Notes under the pieces: model-generated
What the model saw: only the letters and a program-made list of their open reading frames with translations
What the model was told of the DNA's origin: nothing
The model's database searches: none
From: Salipaludibacillus sp. LMS25
GTDB taxonomy: Bacteria; Bacillota; Bacilli; Bacillales; Salisediminibacteriaceae
Length of the DNA: 64,000 nt
Direction of reading: 5' to 3'
Assembly (NCBI RefSeq): GCF_024362805.1
Contig: NZ_CP093299.1
Location: forward strand, 1,116,001 to 1,180,000
Program-made: the position numbers and the translations under genes
In this document: piece after piece, positions 45,402-53,294 of the stretch
How positions within the stretch are numbered: the first letter of the stretch is position 1
Layout of the letters: each line of letters starts with the position of its first letter

Positions 45402-45474
45402 CGAACCTTCAATCAGTGGGAGTTTTCATTCTTCTCCCATTGATTGGTAGGTGAGTTAATCAGGACATTAACTC
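45402..45474 (+). repeat. Family B repeat, copy B5 (head only)
   Basis: CTTCAATCAGTGGGAGTTTT, then CATTCTTCTCCCATTGATTG and GTGAGTTAATCAGGACATTA. Only the head hairpin and the join are present; the body is missing. It ends at the stop of the GH27 gene. Confidence 0.8.
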
Positions 45475-45476
45475 AT

Positions 45477-46643
45477 TTACTTATTTTTAGACATCACTCT
45501 ATAAACAGCACATTCATGGCTGTTTAATTTTTTACCGATTCGTTGTGATCCAAGCTCCATCCGTTCATCTGCCCATAAATCTTTTATTTCATAGTTTCCC
45601 TCTTTGAGGAGGTCACTAAGGCTAAGGACGGCCTCTTTAGGCTCATTCGAGCGATTTAGCAAGCCAATCGCTAAGTGATTATTCATAAGAGGTTTTACCC
45701 AATAATCAATCCCATGTTCTTTCTTTAGAAGATAGCCTTGTTTTCCTAGTGGGTCTTGATTAATGGCAATCATTTCTTTATTTAATAAAATCGTTTTTGT
45801 GTCCTCATCCATTTTTCGAATATCACAACCAATAAGAAGAGGGGCCGCTAGGAGGCACCACAAGCTAAAATGCGATTGATATTCTTCGTACGTACAGCCA
45901 GGACCAAGCCAATCATTTTTCCCCTTGATGCCCACGACTAACATGTCTGGATCGTTCCACCCTCCCGGCCCTGCGGCAGGGTGAAGTGTATGGGTCTCAT
46001 CTATAATATGGTTAATTGACCAGCCCCAGTTTATATCGTCATCAAAGCTATCCTTAATGTCTGGGGTCGTACGCCACATATGACCAATCTCCCGAGCCCA
46101 TGTTTCAGGTTGAGATTTACCATGTTCACAAATACTGAAGACCATGTCTCTCCCAGTTTTCATCAAGGCGTCCCTCATTGTTACGTAATCTTCTTTTACC
46201 CCTCTTCCTATCGGATCACCTGGGAGTTCACGGTAATCATACTTCAATAAATCAAACCCTTGATCAGCAATTAATTGTGCATCTCTTTCTTCATATCCTA
46301 AGCTTCCTGGTTTTTCTCCGTATGTTTTTTGACCACAGCCTAAATAGGTGCCTGCTAAAAGCCCTTTTTCATGGATATAATCTGTGACGGGTTTCATGCC
46401 GTTCGGAAATTTTTGGGGATCAGGAACTAAATTACCCGAGCTATCTCTCTCGTCTGCCATCCACCCGTCATCAATGTTAATGTAGCGATACCCTGCTTCT
46501 AACAAGCCTGATGCCACCATGACATCTGCACTCTGTTTGATCAATTGTTCCGTTGGTTCACATCCGAATGTATTAAACGAGTTCCAGCCCATCGGGGGAG
46601 TCTTAGCCAATCCTTCGGCATACCGTTTCCGTTTTAAAGCCAT
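45477..46643 (-). CDS. GH27 alpha-galactosidase
   Basis: A 388-aa cytoplasmic enzyme from ATG 46643 (GGAGGAGAAGGG ribosome site; a TTG six codons earlier is less likely). GH27 hallmarks: PPMGWNSFNTFGC (16-28), NIDDGWM (56-62), nucleophile Asp136 in LLKYDYRE, probable acid/base Asp195 in RTTPDIKD, and a C-terminal beta-sandwich. It removes alpha-1,6-galactose side groups from imported galactomannan oligosaccharides. No signal peptide, unlike plant and fungal members. Confidence 0.92.
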   Translation of the reverse strand: MALKRKRYAEGLAKTPPMGWNSFNTFGCEPTEQLIKQSADVMVASGLLEAGYRYINIDDGWMADERDSSGNLVPDPQKFPNGMKPVTDYIHEKGLLAGTYLGCGQKTYGEKPGSLGYEERDAQLIADQGFDLLKYDYRELPGDPIGRGVKEDYVTMRDALMKTGRDMVFSICEHGKSQPETWAREIGHMWRTTPDIKDSFDDDINWGWSINHIIDETHTLHPAAGPGGWNDPDMLVVGIKGKNDWLGPGCTYEEYQSHFSLWCLLAAPLLIGCDIRKMDEDTKTILLNKEMIAINQDPLGKQGYLLKKEHGIDYWVKPLMNNHLAIGLLNRSNEPKEAVLSLSDLLKEGNYEIKDLWADERMELGSQRIGKKLNSHECAVYRVMSKNK

Positions 46644-46688
46644 CCCTTCTCCTCCAAACAAGTAAAGTCGATTAGCTTCTCTTACACA

Positions 46689-47663
46689 TCATTTTGCAAA
46701 TTTTCCATGTTGATACCACTTGCGTAACACAACTTCTGCCTTTTTCCCATAAATGTCAAACCCTTTATCATGCATTGCCTCATCGAGGTTATAGAGGTTT
46801 GTGCTCCAATCCCACCAGAAAAAACCGGCAAACCATTTTTCGTGCCAAAAAACAGTCAGTGCAGATGAGTAAAAAGCTGCTTGCTCTTCTTGATTCACTG
46901 GTAAATCCATATGGTTAAAATCCCACGGCATCCTGGCGCATCCTTTAGCACTTCGACAGCCGATCTCCATGAAAAGAATCGGTTTATTAAACTGACGATG
47001 TAAGTGATACATCTTGTCTTTAACCTGTTGCCAGTGCTTTATCATCGTTTCTTCTGAGGCGTCTTCACCTTCTGCTACAGGGAAATAAGCCGATGTGCCT
47101 ATAATGTCAACTTTATCAAACCAGTGAATGCCTTCTTCTTTACCGTGGTTGGCGTTATAAACAAGCGGTCCGCTATAAACTTGGCGCACAGCCTCAATGA
47201 GTTGACGCCATTGAGCCGTACGGGATTCCGTCGATACCATTTCACAGCCAATACAAAACATCTCACAGTCTAACTCTTCGGCTAATTCGGCATAATGAAG
47301 CAAAAAGTCAGTATAAGACTTAAACCACAATGCCCAATAATCGTCCGCCTCTTTTGGGAAGCCAATTCTCGCTCGCCATATGCCATCTCTTGAATTGACC
47401 ACTGGCTTTAAGCATACTTTTAATCCTAATTCCTTTGCTTTTCCAACTGCAAAGGCAATATCTCTATCTGTCATCGTATGATCGTAATCAAATGTAATCT
47501 TTGTAGACGAAAAGGTTTCTTGATACGTATAAAATGACAATGCGATCCATTCACTGCCTGTCGCTTTCAACTTACGTAAAGAGTCAACTGCGGCTTCCGT
47601 ACGGTAGGCTCCTCTTTTGACATCCCATCCATATGTCATCCCTTTCACAAATAATTGCTCCAT
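46689..47663 (-). CDS. GH113 beta-mannanase, copy 1
   Basis: A 324-aa intracellular endo-beta-1,4-mannanase. GH113 pattern FVKGMTYGW at the N-terminus; acid/base Glu141 in IGCEMV, nucleophile Glu233 in LFMEIGC; aromatic WWDWSTNLYN near the C-terminus lines the sugar site. No signal peptide, so it cuts imported mannooligosaccharides. It shares the cluster with a second GH113 at 49545 that is clearly divergent, so the two may prefer different chain lengths or substitution. Confidence 0.92.
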   Translation of the reverse strand: MEQLFVKGMTYGWDVKRGAYRTEAAVDSLRKLKATGSEWIALSFYTYQETFSSTKITFDYDHTMTDRDIAFAVGKAKELGLKVCLKPVVNSRDGIWRARIGFPKEADDYWALWFKSYTDFLLHYAELAEELDCEMFCIGCEMVSTESRTAQWRQLIEAVRQVYSGPLVYNANHGKEEGIHWFDKVDIIGTSAYFPVAEGEDASEETMIKHWQQVKDKMYHLHRQFNKPILFMEIGCRSAKGCARMPWDFNHMDLPVNQEEQAAFYSSALTVFWHEKWFAGFFWWDWSTNLYNLDEAMHDKGFDIYGKKAEVVLRKWYQHGKFAK

Positions 47664-47714
47664 ATCTTCTCCTCTCGACTAGTCAATCCTATTCATTTTT
47701 ATAAAAGCCTTTAG

Positions 47715-48536
47715 CTATTTCACTGACCCTTCAGTAAAGCCGTTATAGATATATTTTTGTAACAAAATAAATACAATCAGAGTCGGAATAATAACAATGA
47801 TAACGCCTGCGCAAATCACTTCCCATTGCGAACCATACGGGCCTTGAAAACGGAATAAAGCTGTTGAAACAACTTGTAGATCTGGTCGTGGCATATATAA
47901 AAATGGAATATAAAAATCGTTGTAGATCGTGACACCACGGATGATTAAGACCGTTGCCATTGCCGGTTTTAATTGCGGCAAAATAATTTTTCTAAAGATA
48001 GTAAAATACGACGCGCCATCTAACATCGCTGACTCATCTAACGAAATTGAAACTCTGTCTAGAAATTGCAAGAAAATATATACCGCGATTATATCTGTAC
48101 TCATAAAAAGGATGATGGCAGACCATCTCGTATTAAACAAACCTAGTCCGCTAATAATCTGAAACGTGGCTACTTGTGTCGTCACGGCTGGAATTAACGT
48201 GGCCAGTAAAAACAAACCTAGTAACACTTTACTCCCACGAAATTTAAAACGACTTAATATATAAGCAATCATTGCGCCAAAAAGAATAGCAAAAAAGACA
48301 GAAATAATGAGCATAAACGTTGTATTGGCAAAACCAAGTAGCATATTTCCTTCGGTAAATGCACGCACGTAATTTTCTACATTCAACCAACTTTCCGGTG
48401 GAACGAGTGGACCTGTTGTCGCATATTCTTCCCGCGTTTTAAAAGAGGCAAAAAGGACAACAACGATTGGTATTGCTGTAATTAACACACCGATTATTAG
48501 CGATAAATACTTAATAACTGCCCAAAAATATTTCAT
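47715..48536 (-). CDS. ABC sugar permease, MalG type
   Basis: A 273-aa inner membrane subunit with six helices and the EAA loop (ESAMLDGASYFTIFRKIILPQLKP). ATG 48536 is used since AAGGAGGC sits seven nt before it; the GTG two codons upstream is too close. With the MalF-type partner directly upstream it forms the channel for mannooligosaccharides. No ATPase gene is in the cluster; a shared MsmX-type ATPase elsewhere is probably used, as in B. subtilis. Confidence 0.93.
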   Translation of the reverse strand: MKYFWAVIKYLSLIIGVLITAIPIVVVLFASFKTREEYATTGPLVPPESWLNVENYVRAFTEGNMLLGFANTTFMLIISVFFAILFGAMIAYILSRFKFRGSKVLLGLFLLATLIPAVTTQVATFQIISGLGLFNTRWSAIILFMSTDIIAVYIFLQFLDRVSISLDESAMLDGASYFTIFRKIILPQLKPAMATVLIIRGVTIYNDFYIPFLYMPRPDLQVVSTALFRFQGPYGSQWEVICAGVIIVIIPTLIVFILLQKYIYNGFTEGSVK

Positions 48537-48538
48537 TG

Positions 48539-49465
48539 TCACGCCTCCTTGTCTCTTAGCAGTAATCGTTGTACCAACGTCACGATAATGATAATTATCA
48601 ACAGAACAACCGCCATGGCTGACGCAAGCCCGATACGATTATATTCAAAAGCTGTTGTCATCGTTTGGATAACAAATGTCGTACTTCCATTAGCACCGCC
48701 TGTCATGATAAACGGAATTTCAAACACTCCGATCGCACCGCTAATCGCTAAGATTAAATTTAGCTCGACAATTCTCTTAATACTTGGCAAAATAATGTAC
48801 CTAAATTTTTGCCAGCTATTCGCACCATCGATATCTGCTGCCTCATATATCTCTTTTGATATAGACGAAATGGCTCCGAGGAAAATGATGAAATTAAATC
48901 CCATGTAACGCCATACGGACGTACCTGCTAATGATACGTTAATAAGATCTGGATTTCCGAGCCAAAGTTGCGTATATTCCCCTAACCCCACTAACGTCAG
49001 TAACGAGTCAAGCGTTCCTTCAGGTCTGAAGAAAAAAAGAAAAATAAAACCGATGGCAACCCCATTTAATAAATAAGGGAAAAATATAACACCTTTGAAA
49101 AAGTTTTTAAACTTCACATTAAAGCTCAATACCGTTGCAAAATACAAGGCGAGCCCCATTTGAAAAAAGGTGGCAAAAAAGTAATATAAACTTACTACAA
49201 ACACTGTAAAATATTCTGGTCTCGTAAACATGAGGACGTAATTGTGAAAACCGACCCACTCTTTGTTCGGACTCATTCCGTTCCAGTTATGGAAGCTATA
49301 AATGATCATATTGACTAAAGGCAAATACGAAAATGTTATTAGCAATGTCATAGGGATGAGTGAAAATAAAATAATAATAAGCATTTTTTGCTTTTTATAA
49401 TTGAAATTCTTAACGGACAATAACTTGGAGACTTTTGTGGACTTTTGATAAGTGGCTTGAGCCAT
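48539..49465 (-). CDS. ABC sugar permease, MalF type
   Basis: A 308-aa membrane subunit with six to seven helices and the EAA loop (EAADIDGANSWQKFRYIILPSIKR). ATG 49465 (after GGAGGGG) is preferred to an upstream ATG at 49480 that lies inside that ribosome site. It directly precedes the MalG-type gene. Likely co-transcribed with GH113 copy 2 and the epimerase from the promoter at 51778. Confidence 0.93.
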   Translation of the reverse strand: MAQATYQKSTKVSKLLSVKNFNYKKQKMLIIILFSLIPMTLLITFSYLPLVNMIIYSFHNWNGMSPNKEWVGFHNYVLMFTRPEYFTVFVVSLYYFFATFFQMGLALYFATVLSFNVKFKNFFKGVIFFPYLLNGVAIGFIFLFFFRPEGTLDSLLTLVGLGEYTQLWLGNPDLINVSLAGTSVWRYMGFNFIIFLGAISSISKEIYEAADIDGANSWQKFRYIILPSIKRIVELNLILAISGAIGVFEIPFIMTGGANGSTTFVIQTMTTAFEYNRIGLASAMAVVLLIIIIIVTLVQRLLLRDKEA

Positions 49466-49544
49466 TCTTTTCCCCTCCATGAAAACACCTTTTTATTAAG
49501 TCAAATTAGCATGCTGTCAATTACGAATCGTGTTAGTCAACTTA

Positions 49545-50486
49545 TTAGCCACTACGTGACGTGAAAAACGATTTAATAACCTTAGCAGCAGGCTTTCCAT
49601 ATACACAGTAGTCGTCATTTTCACTTGCTTCTTCAAGAGAATAAAGCTTAGCTGGCCAATCCCATAACACAAATCCATAAAACCACTCTTGTTCATCAAA
49701 AAATTGAAACATGTCTTGATAAAATAGCTTTTGTTCCTCCACATCGACTTGCCCTCGATTTTTATCCCAATCGTTAGGAACAGAAGCAGATTCCGGGCGG
49801 CTTGGACATCCCGTTTCCATGAAGAAGAATGGTTTTTGCCACGAATCAGCGATTTTTTTAATGCGAGGTCCGTGATCTTTCCAAGATCCTACCGGATAAT
49901 AACCGCTAGAAGACATAACATCAACTGCGTCCCACCATGTCACTTCACCTTCTTGATACTTATCACAGTTATACGTAATCATGCCTGAATACACATTACG
50001 GACTTTTTTGATTAACTTTCGCCATTCTTTTTCTCGCCTATCTGTCTGCACCATTTCACAACCAACACAAAACATCTCACATCCTGTCTCCTCTGCTAAT
50101 TTTGCATAATGTAAAATAAAAGATTCATAGCTACTAAACCACTCTGACCATGTAGGTTCACAAGGGACATCGATATCAAAAAAATTAATATGCGCTCGCC
50201 ATGTTCCGTCTTTTACATTCACAACAGGCTTTAAAATTACTTTTAAATTAAGATTTTTTGCCTTGGCTATCGCCCACCGCACGTCTTCATCTGCTACCAT
50301 TGGAGGCTCTGCAAATGTGATGTTTGGTGTATGAGCAGTTTCTTGTAATCCTTGGAAAGCAATAGCTGTCCAGTTAATCCCCAAGTTTGTCATCTCTTCC
50401 ATAGAACGTTCTGCCTCGTTTGAACGCCACTCCTCGCTATTTCCTATCCAGCCCCACGTCATTCCTTTAATATATTCCACCGTCAT
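49545..50486 (-). CDS. GH113 beta-mannanase, copy 2
   Basis: A 313-aa paralogue of the gene at 46689, starting YIKGMTWGWIG; acid/base Glu144 in VGCEMV, nucleophile Glu224 in FMETGC, WDWPAKLYS near the C-terminus. Identity with copy 1 is moderate, so it is not a recent duplication. No signal peptide. It overlaps the epimerase gene by 20 nt, so translation is coupled. Confidence 0.92.
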   Translation of the reverse strand: MTVEYIKGMTWGWIGNSEEWRSNEAERSMEEMTNLGINWTAIAFQGLQETAHTPNITFAEPPMVADEDVRWAIAKAKNLNLKVILKPVVNVKDGTWRAHINFFDIDVPCEPTWSEWFSSYESFILHYAKLAEETGCEMFCVGCEMVQTDRREKEWRKLIKKVRNVYSGMITYNCDKYQEGEVTWWDAVDVMSSSGYYPVGSWKDHGPRIKKIADSWQKPFFFMETGCPSRPESASVPNDWDKNRGQVDVEEQKLFYQDMFQFFDEQEWFYGFVLWDWPAKLYSLEEASENDDYCVYGKPAAKVIKSFFTSRSG

Positions 50487-51708
50487 TAACGCCCTTTCTA
50501 TGGTCAGTTTTATGTCGCTCTAAGCGCTCCAATAATTCAAAGCAGCATCGTGAATTATGGTAAGGGCATTTCCACGGTTCTACTTTAGGCATCTCATGAT
50601 AGGCATCATTTTGTTCATCTAATTTCCAATACCATTCGCCATGTCGCTGATCGATCATATGCTGTTTAGTGAAACGCCATAAATGGAAGGTTTCTTTTAA
50701 ATAGTCGTTATTTAACGTTAATTGATAAGCATTAAAGAAGCCTACCATTCCTTCCGCCTGCACCCACCAAATTTTCTCTTTATCCACATTGTCCGCTTCT
50801 CGTTCATTCATCAATCCACCGTTTTCAGCCAAGCCATCGGTTATGACTTTTTCAGCCATATTTAACGTCGCTTCCCTGACCTTTTCTAGTCGTTCTTCAT
50901 CTCCTAGCACTTCGGCAGCTTCGTATAAAAGCCAACTTCCTTCAATGTCATGCCCATAAGAAACAACATCTGACAATTTTCGCCATTTACGGTCAAAAAA
51001 TAAGATAAATTGATACGATGGTCCAACAATATGATTTAGCATGACATCTATCAGCTCAGTAAGCCTTTCTTTTAACTGGGGGTTTTTCCACACACGAAAC
51101 AAGTTCGTATACGCTTCTAAAATATGAAGGTGCGTATTCATCGATTTTTCTGCTGCCATATCTTTTTCACTTAAACGATGTTCTTCTTCCATCCCCCACT
51201 CTCTAGTAAACGCTTCTAAGTAACCCCCATATTGCTTATCATAACCATACTTTTCTATTAAATAAAATAACTCTTTTGCTAATTGAAGACTCTCTTCATG
51301 TCCTGTGGCATTGAAATACTCAGCTAAGCCATAGATAGCGAAGGATTGGTTATAGATGTGTTTTCGCGTTTCTTCTGGTCTCCCTTTATGGTCCACCATC
51401 CAATACACACCCCCATTCTCCCTATCTAAAAAGGTGTCTCTTAAATACGCATAGGCATGATCTGCCGCTTCTAAATAGTGACGGTCACCTAATACATGAT
51501 AGGCCTTCGAGAAGGTCCAGAGAATTCTCGAGTTAAGAATGCCTCCTTTAGACGCCTTCTTATCTACTTTATTATTAGTCGTGATATAACCATAAAATCC
51601 TCCATATGTTGTGTCCAGCGCATGTGTTACCCAATAGGGAAGAATATTTTCGACTAATTCTTGTTTCAGTTCTTGAGAAAATGTATCTAACTCTCTATTT
51701 TCCTCCAC
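50467..51708 (-). CDS. Mannobiose/cellobiose 2-epimerase (AGE family)
   Basis: A 413-aa (alpha/alpha)6-barrel epimerase from GTG 51708 after AAGGGGGC. Conserved catalytic pieces: SYGHDIEGSWLL, the VQAEGMVGF segment, and CPYHNSRCC; the His residues act in ring opening and proton transfer. The family interconverts beta-1,4-mannobiose and Man-Glc (also cellobiose to Glc-Man). Together with the phosphorylase at 42478 this gives the route mannobiose to Man-Glc to mannose-1-phosphate plus glucose. First gene of the operon starting at the promoter 51778-51806. Confidence 0.92.
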   Translation of the reverse strand: MEENRELDTFSQELKQELVENILPYWVTHALDTTYGGFYGYITTNNKVDKKASKGGILNSRILWTFSKAYHVLGDRHYLEAADHAYAYLRDTFLDRENGGVYWMVDHKGRPEETRKHIYNQSFAIYGLAEYFNATGHEESLQLAKELFYLIEKYGYDKQYGGYLEAFTREWGMEEEHRLSEKDMAAEKSMNTHLHILEAYTNLFRVWKNPQLKERLTELIDVMLNHIVGPSYQFILFFDRKWRKLSDVVSYGHDIEGSWLLYEAAEVLGDEERLEKVREATLNMAEKVITDGLAENGGLMNEREADNVDKEKIWWVQAEGMVGFFNAYQLTLNNDYLKETFHLWRFTKQHMIDQRHGEWYWKLDEQNDAYHEMPKVEPWKCPYHNSRCCFELLERLERHKTDHRKGVNDGGIY

Positions 51709-51777
51709 TTTTTTGCCCCCTTTCATCTATTTGCTGATGTGCTTTTCTAATAACCTTATCGTTTAAGTTACAAATCA

Positions 51778-51806
51778 ATCATATAATGATAACGCTTACG
51801 TGTCAA
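51778..51806 (-). promoter_or_regulatory. Promoter and CG-centred operator of the epimerase-GH113-permease operon
   Basis: Minus strand: -35 TTGACA (51801-51806), 17-nt spacer CGTAAGCGTTATCATTA, -10 TATGAT (51778-51783). Third occurrence of the same arrangement in the cluster. Confidence 0.85.
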
Positions 51807-51911
51807 TGTTAAATCCACTAAAATCGGGTTTATGAACGATTACTAAGGGGTTTTTTGTGCAAGAACCGTGGAAACAACTCTTTTAAGTTGTCGAAGGGGA
51901 ATGTGACAATT

Positions 51912-51945
51912 AAAAAAACTGTTTCAAAGTTAGTTCTTGAAACAG
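51912..51945 (-). terminator. Rho-independent terminator of the esterase gene
   Basis: On the minus strand CTGTTTCA pairs with TGAAACAG, followed by seven T residues. Confidence 0.92.
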
Positions 51946-51961
51946 CCTCACATTAATTAAC

Positions 51962-52918
51962 CTATTGTCGTAAATATTGCATGATGTTATCGTGAAGACC
52001 TGGTAAATCCTCATGGGCAAAATCTGGGTAGATTTCTAATTGTTTTTCGGTTCTTATGCGATTAAACGCTGCAAATTGTGTTGAAGGAGGACAAATGGTA
52101 TCCATCAAGCCGGTGGCCATGAGCGTTTTCGCTTGAATACGTTCTGCTAAATGCTGAATGTCGATATAGCCGAGAGTTGTAAAGACCTCCTTAACGCGTT
52201 TATGCTGCGGGTCAAAGCGTCGAAAGTAGTGTCTTATATCCTCGTACGCATCAATCGCTAAATCTAATTCCCATACACGCTTAAAGTCACTTAAAAAAGG
52301 ATAAACGGCTGCCGCTTTTTTTATTTGTGGCTCCAAGGATGCACACGCTAAAGTCAAAGCACCGCCTTGTGACCAGCCTGTAGCCGATACATTCGTTCCA
52401 TCAATCCCGTCCATTCCAACAACTATCTGGGCTAATTGGGCACAATCGAGATAAACATCTCTAAAAAATAAGTTATCTTTGTCGTCATCTAATCCTCTTA
52501 TAATATGACCTTTTAATGTATTTCCTTTAACACCGCCTACGTCCTCTGATTCTCCCCCTTGCCCCCTGACATCCATTGCAAATACAGCATAACCTAAACT
52601 GGCATAGGCCAATTTGCTGCTCCAATCCCCGGCGTGCATACTGTAACCGTGAAACATGAGCACAGCTGGCACGGGCTCATGTACAGACAGGGGTTTCACA
52701 TATTTCACATGAATCCGCGCCCCTTTAACACCTGTGAAATACATGTCATAGCAAGTGGCAAAAGGAACCTGAAAATCACTTTCCTTAAACATGATTTGCG
52801 GATCTACCGCACGCATTTCATTAAGCGCTCGTTCCCAATAGTCATCAAAATCGTCAGGCTTTGGATTAATCCCCTCATATACTTTTAGTTCGTCTAACGG
52901 TAAGTCAATTGTCGACAC
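51962..52918 (-). CDS. CE7 acetyl esterase (cephalosporin C deacetylase/AXE1 family)
   Basis: A 318-aa alpha/beta-hydrolase. Catalytic triad Ser183 in GWSQGG, Asp273 in GLMDTICPP and His302 in FAHED; the RGQGGESED loop at about 118-126 is the CE7 signature. These enzymes remove acetyl groups from short oligosaccharides; in this cluster acetylated mannan (or xylan) fragments are the likely substrate. No signal peptide, cytoplasmic. GTG start 52918. It is divergent from the secreted mannanase gene, and its own terminator sets it apart from the epimerase operon. Confidence 0.93.
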   Translation of the reverse strand: MSTIDLPLDELKVYEGINPKPDDFDDYWERALNEMRAVDPQIMFKESDFQVPFATCYDMYFTGVKGARIHVKYVKPLSVHEPVPAVLMFHGYSMHAGDWSSKLAYASLGYAVFAMDVRGQGGESEDVGGVKGNTLKGHIIRGLDDDKDNLFFRDVYLDCAQLAQIVVGMDGIDGTNVSATGWSQGGALTLACASLEPQIKKAAAVYPFLSDFKRVWELDLAIDAYEDIRHYFRRFDPQHKRVKEVFTTLGYIDIQHLAERIQAKTLMATGLMDTICPPSTQFAAFNRIRTEKQLEIYPDFAHEDLPGLHDNIMQYLRQ

Positions 52919-53104
52919 GTTAATCTACTCCTCTTTATTCATTTACATTCACAATTACCTTAAGGATAACTACTTAATAGTTTACCTAAAAAATGAATAA
53001 TCTCAATAATCACAAGACGTTTTACTTATTTTAATAAAACATTAATAAAATTACTAGTTTTTAACTAAAAATTAAGTAAATATTATTGATTATTTATCTA
53101 TACA

Positions 53105-53150
53105 TTGACTTTATCTATTACCTAAATTAACTTTAAGAAAGCGCTTTCCT
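53105..53150 (+). promoter_or_regulatory. manA promoter with cre-type operator at the start site
   Basis: -35 TTGACT (53105-53110), 17 nt, -10 TAACTT (53128-53133), then AAGAAAGCGCTTTCCTT (53135-53151) with a perfect 12-bp palindrome GAAAGCGCTTTC around the expected start site. CcpA or the cluster LacI regulator could bind. Confidence 0.8.
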
Positions 53151-53248
53151 TTTTCGACATTTTAAAGATTAGATTAAAAGGCTTGGTCACTTGAGCCTAC
53201 TTCAGCTTCTTGATTATCTGAAGAACGGCCCGAAAGGAGGATTGTCAC

Positions 53249-53290
53249 TTGCCAGTCAGATATTATAAAATGACCCACGAGGAGGAGTAA
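53249..53290 (+). CDS. Possible 13-aa leader peptide in front of manA
   Basis: A strong AAAGGAGG (53233-53240) lies eight nt before TTG 53249, which opens MPVRYYKMTHEEE and ends at TAA 53288-53290, inside the manA ribosome site and four nt before its ATG. The run GAG GAG GAG serves both as three Glu codons and as the manA ribosome site. If translated, it would couple or gate mannanase synthesis. Confidence 0.45.
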   Translation: MPVRYYKMTHEEE

Positions 53291-53294
53291 TAAC

